DNA from: Sipunculus nudus
Taxonomy: Eukaryota; Annelida; Sipuncula; Golfingiida; Sipunculidae
Reading direction: 5' to 3'
NCBI GenBank assembly: GCA_026874595.1
Contig: CM049316.1
Location: forward strand, 51,715,676 to 51,779,675
Length of the DNA: 64,000 bases
Shown: positions 22,425 to 32,033 of the stretch, in pieces
How the letters are laid out: every line of letters begins with the position of its first letter
Numbering within the stretch: the stretch's first letter is position 1
Program-made: the position numbers and the translations under genes
The notes under the pieces: model-generated
Databases searched by the model: none
Seen by the model: the letters and a program-made list of their open reading frames with translations, nothing else
Told to the model about the DNA's origin: nothing

Positions 22425-22484
22425 AGCTATAAGTCATCTGAGCAATAGTCGTGGTCCATTGTGCGTCGTCCGTCCGTCCTTCAG
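22425..22484 (+). mobile_element. family A 5' end, left part of copy split by Harbinger
   Basis: 'ttttagctcagct...aagtcatctgagc' hairpin followed by CGTCC repeats, cut at 22484 by the Harbinger element. The continuation 'gactggcacgttttgaaacc' begins at 32034. The uninterrupted order is seen at 39113-39230. Confidence 0.75.
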
Positions 22485-22487
22485 TTA
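22485..22487 (+). repeat. left TTA target-site duplication of Harbinger
   Basis: TTA here matches TTA at 32031-32033, the 3-bp TWA duplication typical of PIF/Harbinger. Confidence 0.75.
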
Positions 22488-22550
22488 GGCGCCTTTTCCA
22501 TGCGCGCGGAAACGCGCGCTGAAAAAAACGCGCGGAGTTGAGCTTTTCCG
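22488..22550 (+). repeat. Harbinger left terminal inverted repeat
   Basis: GGCGCCTTTTCCATGCGCGC and the following CG-alternating sequence. The MADF start codon lies 66 bases further in. Confidence 0.7.
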
Positions 22551-22615
22551 CGGAATCTCCCCTTCGCGTGACGTATTTTCACTGGGAATCCCCCTCCACT
22601 AGTGTACCTAGCAAC

Positions 22616-22780
22616 ATGTCGATGGTGGTTAAGCTCAGTCATGGGAAACAAGAGTTTCTTATTGACCTGGTGGAGAATAATCCTTGGCTCTACGACCCGT
22701 CATTAAAAGACTATAGAAATAAACAGCTGGCCAAGATGACGTGGATGAAAATATCCCGGGATAAGTTGAGGGACTGGACT
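22616..22780 (+). CDS. MADF gene exon 1
   Basis: 55 codons from ATG to the donor ACT|GTAAGT. N-terminal half of MADF, with conserved W in NPWLYDP and in MTWMKIS. Confidence 0.8.
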
Positions 22781-24394
22781 GTAAGTATATTAGACTATAG
22801 TCTACAGTCTATAGGCCTATTATATATTACTATTATAATAAATATTTATTTATTACAAAGCACATTCATAAACCTGTGTCACAAGATTGCCTATATGACT
22901 ATACAAAATGCAAATGAAAAAAAAAATGACCTACACCCCCAAATAGGTAATCAGGGCATTTCTTTGTAATAAGCCTATAAAGGATTTATTATTTATATAC
23001 ATATATATATGCCCTAAATATATTATATTATATCATTTATATACATATATATATATATATGCCCTAAATATAGGCCTGTGTGTGTTCTATTTTTCTTCTG
23101 TGACCGGTCTTTAATAAAATTACTAATTATAGGCCTATAGTGACCAGGATACCATAGCTTATCCCAGCTGTGGCCGTGTTTCTTGCCCGTACATGAACGA
23201 AATCAAGTTTACTAAAATAGGCCTGTCTTGTACCTCTATATTCATCTGTACTATATAGGCCTTGTAGTATAATATATCAGGGGCGGATCCAGGATTTAGG
23301 AAAAGGGGGGGGTCCAACCCAGGAGGACTAATGAAAATCCTAAAAAAAAGGTCATCAGGTCTGGAAAAGGGGGGGGGTCCAAGCCGCAAAATTACGTCTA
23401 AAACCCCTTAAAAAAGGTTGCTTGGGGTGAAAAAGGGGTGGTCCGGACCCCCTCGACCCCTCCCTGGATCCGCTTCTGTATATATATATATATATATAAC
23501 CAAGATCTGCAGTCCTCGCCGTCTGCTTGTTATTGTTCATATATAGGCCCATCTATACACATGAATTAAATATTGACCTATCCTCATGATAGTTTAAATA
23601 TGGCTGATTCCTGGAGCTACCGATTAAACCTTTACAGCTGTGTTTGAACGACTGAGGTATTCAAGGAATTATTAAATATAAAAAACTGAAAATAAAAAAA
23701 AAAATTGCCTATTCTTAAATCCATTTTTAAGTACCCTACAGGTGTATTTATAAAATGGAGAGCACATCGTATCCATGTAGGATATATAGCGCCAGTTCCT
23801 ATATCCTTCTGGATTTGTGGATTTTGAAGGGTATTAGTATTAAGTTTTAAATAAAGTGTCCCAACCACCTCGCTCCAAAAAGTCTGCATGAATCCATCAT
23901 AGATATATACAGGAGTTCCATATATACACGTATAATAAGTGCACGCAGTCTATATATGGCTCATTTATATAGCTAGGCCTATACAATCATTTTCCAAGCA
24001 AAGATGTGCAACCGGATTGCGTATTAGGCCTACGCAGGCCTACATTACCATAGGCCTACTTACATTCCTTATACACTGTGGTGATTCAAATCAATGAATT
24101 TGAGAAAATATACTGTATAAATATATTTATAGGCCTACATGTATGTTTATTCACCTAAATTTCTGGAAAAAACAGATTTTAACGATAATGGATATACAAT
24201 ATATAATGATAAAATTACACGTGAAATGGTATAAGTATAAAATATGCAAAGCAATTAGTGGAATGGCTAAAATGAATCGGTTAACATACGAAAAGTCTGC
24301 ATGTAAATATCATAAATGCCACTTAATAAACTTGGCATGCGGCACTTGCTCATTTTGCTCAGAAGCAGCTTCCAGCGCTTATATATTCGGATCG

Positions 24395-24452
<58 letters not shown>

Positions 24453-24606
24453 TGGTATATATAGGTGAATGGGGCAGATTCCCCCCCCCCCCCCCACCTA
24501 TTCAGGGAATAATATTTACATATTGGAAAAGAAATACATTAATAATTTTAATAACGGATTTATTGTTATGCATTTGAAATGTGTAAGACGCACACACACA
24601 CATTAG

Positions 24607-24637
<31 letters not shown>

Positions 24638-27600
24638 CTAATGAGTGAGCACAGATGATAAGCGGTATTAACGAAACAGTTCGGTAGAGCACTTTCACTG
24701 TGATGAATTGAACATTATTGTATTACATTGATTTAATATATATATATATTGTATACTTTAGGGGAAATGGCAAAGGGAAAGTGGAAAAACCTGAAGGATT
24801 ATTTCATGACAACGAGGCGGAAACTTAAAGAAAACCAGCGCAGTGGGTCAGGGGCCAGCTTCTTCAACAAAGGCCCCTTTTGGGACAGACTGCAATTTCT
24901 CGCAGAATGTTCGACCGAAGGAAGGTACATACAGATTATTCGTCGGTACTAACAACCCATGAAGCAATACCATCACATATCTTCGGAACTCATTGAAGGC
25001 TTTCATTCAAAATGTCAGTAAAATTTGAATACTGTTGCTCTCAGGAAAACAAATTAAGTCACCAAAATACCCGACTTTCATACCTCCAAGCAAACAAAAG
25101 CTTGATAATTGATAATAAAACAATTGTATTTCAGAAACATTCATAACTGATCGAGTCAGCAGATGAGTGATTTTATGCTGTTGGATATAAATGTCTTCCC
25201 ATTCACATGACCGATATTTTCATATTTGATTAGTAGATATGACTGTCTTGAATATTTTCTCTCAAAAGTACATGAAGTCGGACGGGGGGCAACCCTAAAG
25301 CAACCCCCCACCCCACCCCCAACCCCCATATACGCCCCTGTGAAAGTCTTGGTTAACGGCTTGACAAATGATTTTGAAAATTATGTTTTATCAGCGTATT
25401 GCAGCAAGGTATAGACTTTTGCAATTGTTTGCACTGCACATGTACAGAGATATTTTATTTTCAATTTAATTGTAGCACAGTCTCCAACTTCGATACACCC
25501 GAAACTAACAACCTTGACCAACATGGGGTAAACGTGCACCTGGATTCAGAGAACACATCTTGTGTAACAGACATCTTGGAGGGTCCTCTCGACATACAAA
25601 GTTCACCCTCCGAAGAGTGAGTATGACACATGCATATTTAAATCTAATGAAGGCCTCGCTCTATGTGAGAGGTTTGCCAAGGCAGAGGATTCTCGTTAAA
25701 ATATGTTGTAAACTTGTCCCTTATATCCACAGCCACAGCAGAACCCCTCGTACAGAAACCTGGAAGATCTCTAAGGCCCTTCACCTGTTACGACTGATCA
25801 TCGTCATGCTGGTCCTCTAAGGCCTTTCCTGGAATCGCCTCTGGTTGCAACATATTGTGCAGCATGACGGCCCCCAGCACGACTGCCCTGACGTTTTCAG
25901 GAGCTAAAGCCATCTTGGTATAGAACACTCGCCACCTTGTGGCGAGAATTCCAAGTGCGCATTCAACTATGCGCCTTGCACGAGAGTGCCTGTAGTTGTA
26001 GGCATCTTGTGCAAGGCTACTCTGCCTACCAGGATAAGGTCTCATTAAATGTTCTTGAAGCGGAAATGCCTCGTCACCGAGAATTACGTATGGCAGTTAC
26101 CCAAGGTGCTCTGCTCCATGTATGATTTCAGCTGGTGGTAGATTCAGGGAGTTTGGAGGTGTCAGCGCCTGACCCAGACCAGAACTGGCAAACTCACCAG
26201 AGTCAGACTGTCACCATAAGCCCCAATATCCACAAACAGGAACCTGCTATGGGCATCAACTAAGGCCATTAGCACTACAGAAAACGTGCCCTTATAATCG
26301 TAAAAGAGAGACCCACTGTTATTGGGAGATTTGATAACGACATGTTTTCCGTCGCCTGCCCCTACGCAGTGAGGAAAGTCCCATTTTGTTGGAAGCCTTC
26401 AGCAATGGCTCTCCACTGGTCTGCAGTCTGTGGAGTCTGCATGTAGGTTGCTTTCATGGTTTTCCAGATAGCACTGCATACCTCTGGTACTAAGCGACTT
26501 ACAGTCTTGACACCGACTCTGTACTGGGTGGCCAAAGAAACGTAGCTCTCTCCTGTTGCTAAGAATCTGAAAAAGATAACTTGTGAGATCCAATACTTTC
26601 TGTGAGCCTATAGAAATCATGGTCATAAGAATGGGGCTGTATAGCACATCAGAGCCTACAATTGCTGATACAGAGAGTAACCCTGGCAAATAGCAGCCAT
26701 GTCTGGAAGAGTATAAATAATATCATTATGCTATATTATAAGATGTAATAGCATTCTATTTCGATCACTGTGTCAAGTGTTGAATTACCGTGCTTGTCTA
26801 TATACTGGAGAGATTTAAATATGAACCAGGTAGTCTGAACAATGGTATCAAATTTCTATTAAACTCAAGATCACTATCGTACTGAAACATTTTTTATCCC
26901 CCCCCCCAAAAAAAAAAAACACACACACACACTGATGGACTGCTGAACGATTATAATCGATAATCGATGATCGTTTGATTAGTATAAAAAACGATCCGAA
27001 CATGCAATTCCATAATCGATTACAACATTTAGCACACAACTTTGGCTCCGTGATGAGGAAATGTGTGCTTTTATAAAATTCATGCCAGGCAACTTTGCAA
27101 TTTTTTTACATAAATAACTTCATATACCTAAGTTTACTATATTTACACGTAAGCTGCAGAATAATTGCATAAATCAGCCAAAATGTAGGTCTGTATATCG
27201 GTATATCTTCCTTTCTGTCTTCGTCTTTGACTAATAAATTGTACTCAGTATATATAACCCTTTTAGCTTTATTTCTTAATCCTGTCGGCACGGTAACTAA
27301 AGTTAAAGGCAATATTCAGAGGGATATAATCGCCTAAGAGATCCATCGTGATGTAAAAACTCATGCGATTTGGCCTCCGATTATAAAGTTTGCCGTATTA
27401 ATTTATTACCCAAAATGCATTGTCATTATCGCCCTTGACGAATAACTGTATCAATGTGTATAGACTTTTAATTCATCGTCTTTCAGACCACAAGGATCGG
27501 CACGGAGAGCAAGGAAACGGAAGAACAAAACTTTTATGGAAAGGCTAGAAGCTGACTATGCAGATGACATGAAACGAATAAAACGAATAGAAGAAGAAAT

Positions 27601-27883
27601 GGACAAAAGTAGAAAAGTTAGCACTTTTTATATTATGATGGGGGAGAAAATGGCAAGCTTCCCGAGGCAATGTCAGGTGTGGATGGAGGCACAAATATGG
27701 GGTTTGTACATGCAGCTGGAGCAAAGCAGGTCCATGCCGGATGAACAGCCGACTCGCATGTTCCCGAATTGTCCACCAAGCTCAACAGGGGCACCCGCAA
27801 CCAAACTTGCAGAGGAATCTGGCCTCAGCTCATTTGCTGTCCTTAACTCATGCATGCAGGAGGCATTCCAGACATTGAACTGA
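22616..27883 (+). CDS. MADF/BESS-type DNA-binding protein of the Harbinger element
   Basis: Four exons: 22616-22780, 24762-24924, 25476-25616, 27487-27883. The junctions exon 2-3 (AG|C) and 3-4 (GA|A) join in frame with GT-AG introns. Exon 1 ([16 protein letters not shown], then [16 protein letters not shown]) and exon 2 ([20 protein letters not shown]) form a complete MADF domain, the Myb/SANT-like fold that in PIF/Harbinger elements binds DNA and helps the transposase into the nucleus. Exon 4 has a basic stretch ([11 protein letters not shown]), a coiled region and [20 protein letters not shown], placed and shaped like a BESS motif. Predicted length is about 288 residues. Exon 1 to 2 is one base short of frame at a GGGG run, which suggests an indel or sequencing error. 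ATG 22616 is preferred; 22622 is possible. Transposase exon 2 lies antisense in intron 3. Confidence 0.8.
23278..23478. mobile_element. 201-bp MITE, hAT-like ends
   Basis: Starts CAGGGGCGGATCCAGGATTT and ends CCCTGGATCCGCTTCTG, an imperfect inverted repeat, with G-rich interior ('aaaagggggggg'). Such CAGGGGCGGATCCAG ends are common in hAT-type MITEs. The flanks are AT-rich, so an 8-bp duplication cannot be read with certainty. It lies in MADF intron 1. Confidence 0.65.
24399..24450. repeat. (TA)n microsatellite
   Basis: Pure TA alternation. Open frames reading IYIYIY here are artefacts. Confidence 0.95.
24590..24637. repeat. (CA)n microsatellite
   Basis: Two runs of CA separated by 'ttagtata'. 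Confidence 0.9.
24762..24924 (+). CDS. MADF gene exon 2
   Basis: Acceptor CTTTAG, donor AAG|GTACAT. Completes MADF with KWKNLKDYF. Its frame needs one extra base relative to exon 1. Confidence 0.78.
25476..25616 (+). CDS. MADF gene exon 3
   Basis: Acceptor TTAATTGTAG, donor GAAGA|GTGAGT. Acidic linker ([22 protein letters not shown]-like end). Phases match exons 2 and 4. Confidence 0.75.
25788..26566 (-). pseudogene. transposase exon 2 (catalytic core)
   Basis: Contains the D, D and E positions but needs two frame changes and has one stop; ends with TAA at 25788-25790. It lies wholly within intron 3 of the MADF gene on the other strand. Confidence 0.85.
27487..27883 (+). CDS. MADF gene exon 4 (last)
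   Basis: Acceptor GTCTTTCAG, then 131 codons and TGA. Basic N-terminus, helical middle, BESS-like segment. The whole exon lies inside the intron of the oppositely transcribed transposase. Confidence 0.78.
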
Positions 27884-28920
27884 ACAATTAATATGAATAT
27901 ACGTGAGAGATAATCCAATACCCCCCCCCCCCCCCACCTTCATATTTCAGGCAATAAAAGCAATATGAACCTTAATGAGTGAGTGTGATTATATAGACCA
28001 ACTTTGTAAAAGAATACAAAAATGTTTCAATATTAATTGAGATGTATAAGCTCAAATATATCCTCCCATAAAGAACAAATGTATAAACACTTATGCAACA
28101 AATTATGAACTAAAACGACTACTCCAAATACTACTACAATTTTCTCCCCGTGGAGGACATGACGAACCATCTATAATTTATATATATATAAAGTGTCGTC
28201 TGTTTCATGCACCATCCTCTTCAAACGATATATCGTGTGAACTAATTTTGATACTATATAACTTGACTTTGGGATCATTTAAGTATTGAATTTTAACCAA
28301 ATTGCATGCATTCACCTGTACAGCAGCCTTGCCAATTAACATTTATAGGCCTATTTATCCACTATAAAATAATGTGACCTGCAGTGTAACATTATAAGTG
28401 TCTCTCCGTCCGTGTATATACCGCTTCTCATATGCAGGGACGAACTACGGTAGTGTGGTATTGTATATGTGTGTATATATATATATATATAAAAGGAAAT
28501 GTTACCCTCCGGTGTAAAGTGCTCTATGGCTTTCACACAATGCCAGAGAGATATAACACTGAAGAAAAACAAGACCGTAAATTCGTTAGAAGACAGTAAT
28601 AAACCTCTGATCTTTGTTCACCTGTTTGATCATTATCGTTAAGAGTTGAAATATAAATATTTAATAATTAACGGTTATTCTGATTGCTAATTCGTGTAAT
28701 TACAGATTCACAATAAATAAAGCTCTGAAAGTTTAATTTGGAAGATACTTCAACGGTGAAAATCGATGAATTGCACTCATTAGCAGGGGGAAATAGCCCA
28801 CTTTACAGAATATAGAGGTGCCCACCTTTGCTATGAAAATGATAGAAATAAAACCAATGTGATTGTCCGCTTTAGGTGACCACTTTGGAGGAGCCCACTA
28901 AGAGAAGTTCGACTAACTAT

Positions 28921-28991
28921 ATAATATATATATATATATACATATATATATACATAATATATATTTATATATTTATATATATATATATTTA
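28921..28991. repeat. (TA)n-rich microsatellite
   Basis: TA runs interrupted by 'catata' and 'ttta'. Lies just outside the nested family A element. Confidence 0.9.
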
Positions 28992-30372
28992 ATAGTACTT
29001 GTCCTGTTACTTTTTATTGATCAGTTCCTTACAACAAGTGACCCATGGGTCATGACGCTCAGCTGCCAAGCATGACCTGCGACATCATGGGCTGAGATTC
29101 ACAACTTCCAGTCAAATTTTGAAGAACCAATTTGCCAATTTGTTGAAATTTTCTACGACAACAGAAATATATATCACCTATGTCTGGTTAAAACACAGTG
29201 AACTGATGGTCTGAGGAAAATGTATGATTGTTAAGGTATCCAGAACTATTCCCATAGCTTACTTGATACCTGTCAGTCTCAAAAGGAACACCACAAAGGG
29301 CAAATATAAGATCAAAATATATGGCAAAAAATCAAGGAAATCCATGCAAGAATTATTGAGAAACAGGTGCTTTTGTATGAATTTTTATTCAATACAAGCC
29401 AACTGTACTGCACTTTCATATATGATGATAATATTTATTATGAAATATTTGACCCAATCCTTTGCAAGATTACATTAATATACGTCCGACTGCCTTCACT
29501 TTAACAGTTCTTGAGATAATATGATCAAAGGAATTTAAAGATGGTTGCCTGGTGGCCATTTTGGACTTCTGACAGGTCTGAAATCAGACAACAACCATTC
29601 TCTAAATCGGACTAAACATTGAAGGAAAATTACTGAAACTGCACTGAAAAAAGGATTTCTATGGTGGCTAACTGGCAGACATAATGGATTTCTGACAAGT
29701 TTGACATTTGATATAACACATCCTCCAATAAGAGACCAAACTTGGGGCAAATTCTCCAAATGATGTTACAGTAATGAATGTCCAAAACAATTCAAAAGGC
29801 ATGTTCAGGCGCTCATATCAGATTTATAGATATGCAAATGTAAAAGTGTAGGTCCAATATTTTTTATGATCACTCTGCTTTTCAATGGGGTCAGCAGGGT
29901 TGGTAAACTGCAAAACCTGAAAGAAAAGAAATGCAGAAAGCATGACTAAGAGTCTTGTAATTAAATAAAGCCATCCTAAATCAAGTACACATCCACATAT
30001 TATGAGAACAAACACTTGCTTTTATATGTCGTGATTTATATAAAAATATTCAGATATCTAGGAAACTAAGTTTATTGCTATGATTCCATAAAATAAACTG
30101 CAAAATGTTCCCATCATCTTATAAATCAGTAGCTAAACCTTAATACTAATATTCTCTCATAGTGTTAATGCCTGGCTGAAGTATTCCAGCAACAGTGTTT
30201 TGTTATGCAGTAACGAGGTACTTATCACTCAGCCTTATCACTTAATAGCCTGATACAAAAAGGAGTCATTATCACCAGTGTCACTCACAATTACAGCCAC
30301 ACGGTGAGATGTACCAGCTGGAGTGCAAGCTTATATATACAAGAAAAATATAGATGGTCTATAAAATAAGTT

Positions 30373-31160
30373 GACCTGACCTATGACCTTGGCCTTTTGC
30401 CCACATATCAACTGGATTCTTTCTAAATGATGGGTAACTACTAACCACTTACATCTGGCCGGGTGTAATTACTTGGCAACCAATGAGTGAATAACTTAGA
30501 CCTGCAACCTTTAACCTCCTGACCAGCTGACCTCAAAATCAATTAGTTATTTCTTCATGCAAAAAGACCCATAAATATGAAGTCTGAATCACATTCAGTG
30601 ATGCATAGATGTGGCATATGTGAAAGACTGAAGGTTTGGGTTGAACAGTTTCACTTGAAATATGTTCACAAGCATTTAGAACAATATTGTGACCTTGACC
30701 TTTGACCTTTTGAACTCAACATCAATAGGCTTCTTCCCCTATTGGTAGGTAAGCCATATATGACAGATTGAAAGTATAGATTGAAAAGTTTGCCTGAAAA
30801 TGACTCCACGCAAGAAGAGGGTGCTGTGAACTTGACCTTTGACCTCAAAATCAAACGGTCTTTTCCCCTGTTAGCAGAGAAGCGATATCAGTGCTGAAGG
30901 GTTTGGAACGAAAGGTCTAGCTTGAAATGTGTCCACAACCTTTTCAAAGAAGTGGATCCTGTGACCCTGACCTTTGACCTTGTGACCTCAACATCTATAG
31001 GATTCTTCTCCCACTTAGTAGGTGAGCTATATGTGAAAGATCAAAGAATTGGGATGAAAGGTTTGGCTTAAAATCCATCCACAGGCTTTTCAAAGAAGTT
31101 GGTTCTGTGACCTTGACCTTTGACCTTGTGACCTCAAAATAATTATTGTTCTCCCCTGTT
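30373..31160 (-). repeat. AGGTCA-rich repeat units, inverted
   Basis: 'gaccttgacctttgacc' or a near match at about 30692, 30831, 30963 and 31109, with 'atgtgaaagatgaaaggtttggg' between. Same unit type as 6.0-7.8 kb, diverged. Confidence 0.7.
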
Positions 31161-31377
31161 GGTAGGTGAGCTGTATGTGAAAGATGAAAGGTTTGGGATG
31201 AAAATTTTGGCAAAAAGAATTAATTCTGGGGGATGCAAACACACCCCATAACTTCGAGAATATAGGTCGCAGTGATCTAATTTCAGGTTTGCAAGGAGAT
31301 CTTTTTAGAAACTCTAAGACTGCATAGGGTTCATGGCCCTAGCCTCACGGTTACGATTTGTGCCCTGCTAACGGACG

Positions 31378-31433
31378 GACGGCCGGCCGGACGGACGGCC
31401 GGCCGGACGGACAGACGGAAGGACGACGGACAA
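31378..31433. repeat. (GGAC/GGCC) tetranucleotide run
   Basis: 'ggacggacggccggccggac' type alternation, the expanded form of the CGTCC run found near the 5' end of every family A copy. Confidence 0.85.
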
Positions 31434-31704
31434 AGACCCATCGCTTTAGCCCAGCATGACTGAAAGTCAGCTGAGCTAAAAATGGGGATGTACAGAAAGA
31501 AGGCATTAACATTAACCTAAACTATAAGTTTATATACAGGTACCCCCAGAGCCCCCCCGCCCGGCAATTTCTGCAAACTTACAGCCTAGGTGTATCCATG
31601 TATAAAAGGAAAAGTAAAACTTCGCAATAGCGAAGGGCCACGCACTCCCTTGATAATCTGTACAAGTTTTACATTTTTTACACAAGAGCTTAAGATATTT
31701 ATAC

Positions 31705-31793
31705 CTGAGGCAGATTGCCAGTTTCTGTTTTGCCTCCAGTGGGTCTCTCATTGCGGTTCTTCTCTGAATTGACGGTCCGACAAAGCGCAGCAC
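31705..31793 (-). pseudogene. transposase exon 1, 5'-truncated
   Basis: Open for about 30 codons. Directly upstream an in-frame TAG and the TIR palindrome replace the expected N-terminus. The splice phase (AG|A) joins exactly to exon 2. Confidence 0.75.
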
Positions 31794-31801
31794 GTGTTCC
31801 T

Positions 31802-31863
31802 AAGGCCCCTTTTCCATGCGCGCGGAAACGCGCGCGTTTCCGCGCGCATGGAAAAGGGGCCTT
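31802..31863. repeat. perfect 62-bp palindrome made of Harbinger ends
   Basis: It reads the same on both strands: AAGGCCCCTTTTCCATGCGC... to ...CATGGAAAAGGGGCCTT. Each half is a Harbinger terminal repeat, joined head to head at a CGCGCGCG centre. It interrupts the 5' end of the transposase frame. Confidence 0.9.
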
Positions 31864-31893
31864 CGACTGGCACGTTTTGAAACCATTGGAGGA
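31864..31893 (+). repeat. 30 bp of host flank captured inside the transposon
   Basis: 'cgactggcacgttttgaaac' and the next ten bases repeat the sequence found just outside the transposon at 32034, with two or three differences. A second TIR-like stretch then continues to 32030. Confidence 0.7.
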
Positions 31894-32033
31894 AGCGCGC
31901 GCTGAAAAAAATCGCGCATCGCGCGATGTTCATTTCACACGCGCGCGTTTCCGCCTGCATTGAAAAGGTATACTTGATTTACACTTGCGCGATTTTTTTG
32001 AGCGCGCGGAAACGCCATGGAAAAGGGGCCTTA

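Larger units (their letters stand above)
29033..31481 (-). mobile_element. family A element nested in the transposase intron
   Basis: Left boundary 'aacaagtgacccatgggtca', right boundary 'tgaaagtcagctgagctaaa'. Contains an inverted AGGTCA-rich array (30373-31160) and, near its 5' end, a (GGACGGCC)n run. No coding sequence found. Confidence 0.7.
25788..31793 (-). pseudogene. HARBI1-like transposase (PIF/Harbinger), two exons, broken
   Basis: Exon 1 (31793-31705) reads LRFVGPSIQRRTAMRD...KQKLAICL and ends at a donor CTCAG|GTAT. Exon 2 (26566-25788) starts after CTTTTTCAG and continues in phase as [16 protein letters not shown]. Later blocks are [11 protein letters not shown] (first catalytic Asp in DGKH), [41 protein letters not shown] (second Asp) and [19 protein letters not shown] (catalytic Glu in RRIVE). 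This is the DDE nuclease of PIF/Harbinger. Damage: one-base frameshifts near 26385 and 26215, an in-frame stop near 26100, and the N-terminal ~50 residues lost where the palindrome at 31802 begins. The intron (31704-26567) holds MADF exon 4 and a nested family A element. Confidence 0.85.
22488..32030. mobile_element. PIF/Harbinger transposon with interlocked genes
   Basis: The left end GGCGCCTTTTCCATG and the right end (inverted) GGCCCCTTTTCCATG are terminal inverted repeats, followed inward on both sides by GC-rich words including CGCGCGCT and a run of seven A. TTA duplications flank them. The host family A repeat resumes on the right exactly where it stopped on the left. Inside are the two proteins PIF/Harbinger elements encode: a HARBI1-like DDE nuclease (- strand, two exons) and a MADF/Myb-like DNA-binding protein (+ strand, four exons). 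The transposase has frameshifts, a stop and a truncated 5' end, so this copy is not self-sufficient. Later nested insertions are a 201-bp MITE (23278-23478) and a 2.45-kb family A element (29033-31481). Without the latter the element would be about 7.1 kb. Confidence 0.85.

Noticed and set aside
27673-27918. 81-codon minus-strand frame over MADF exon 4
   Set aside because: Shadow of the plus-strand exon, which has matching splice phases and domain content.
31715-31963. Plus-strand 82-codon frame over the palindrome
   Set aside because: Arises from the CG-rich TIR palindrome and transposase exon 1 antisense.
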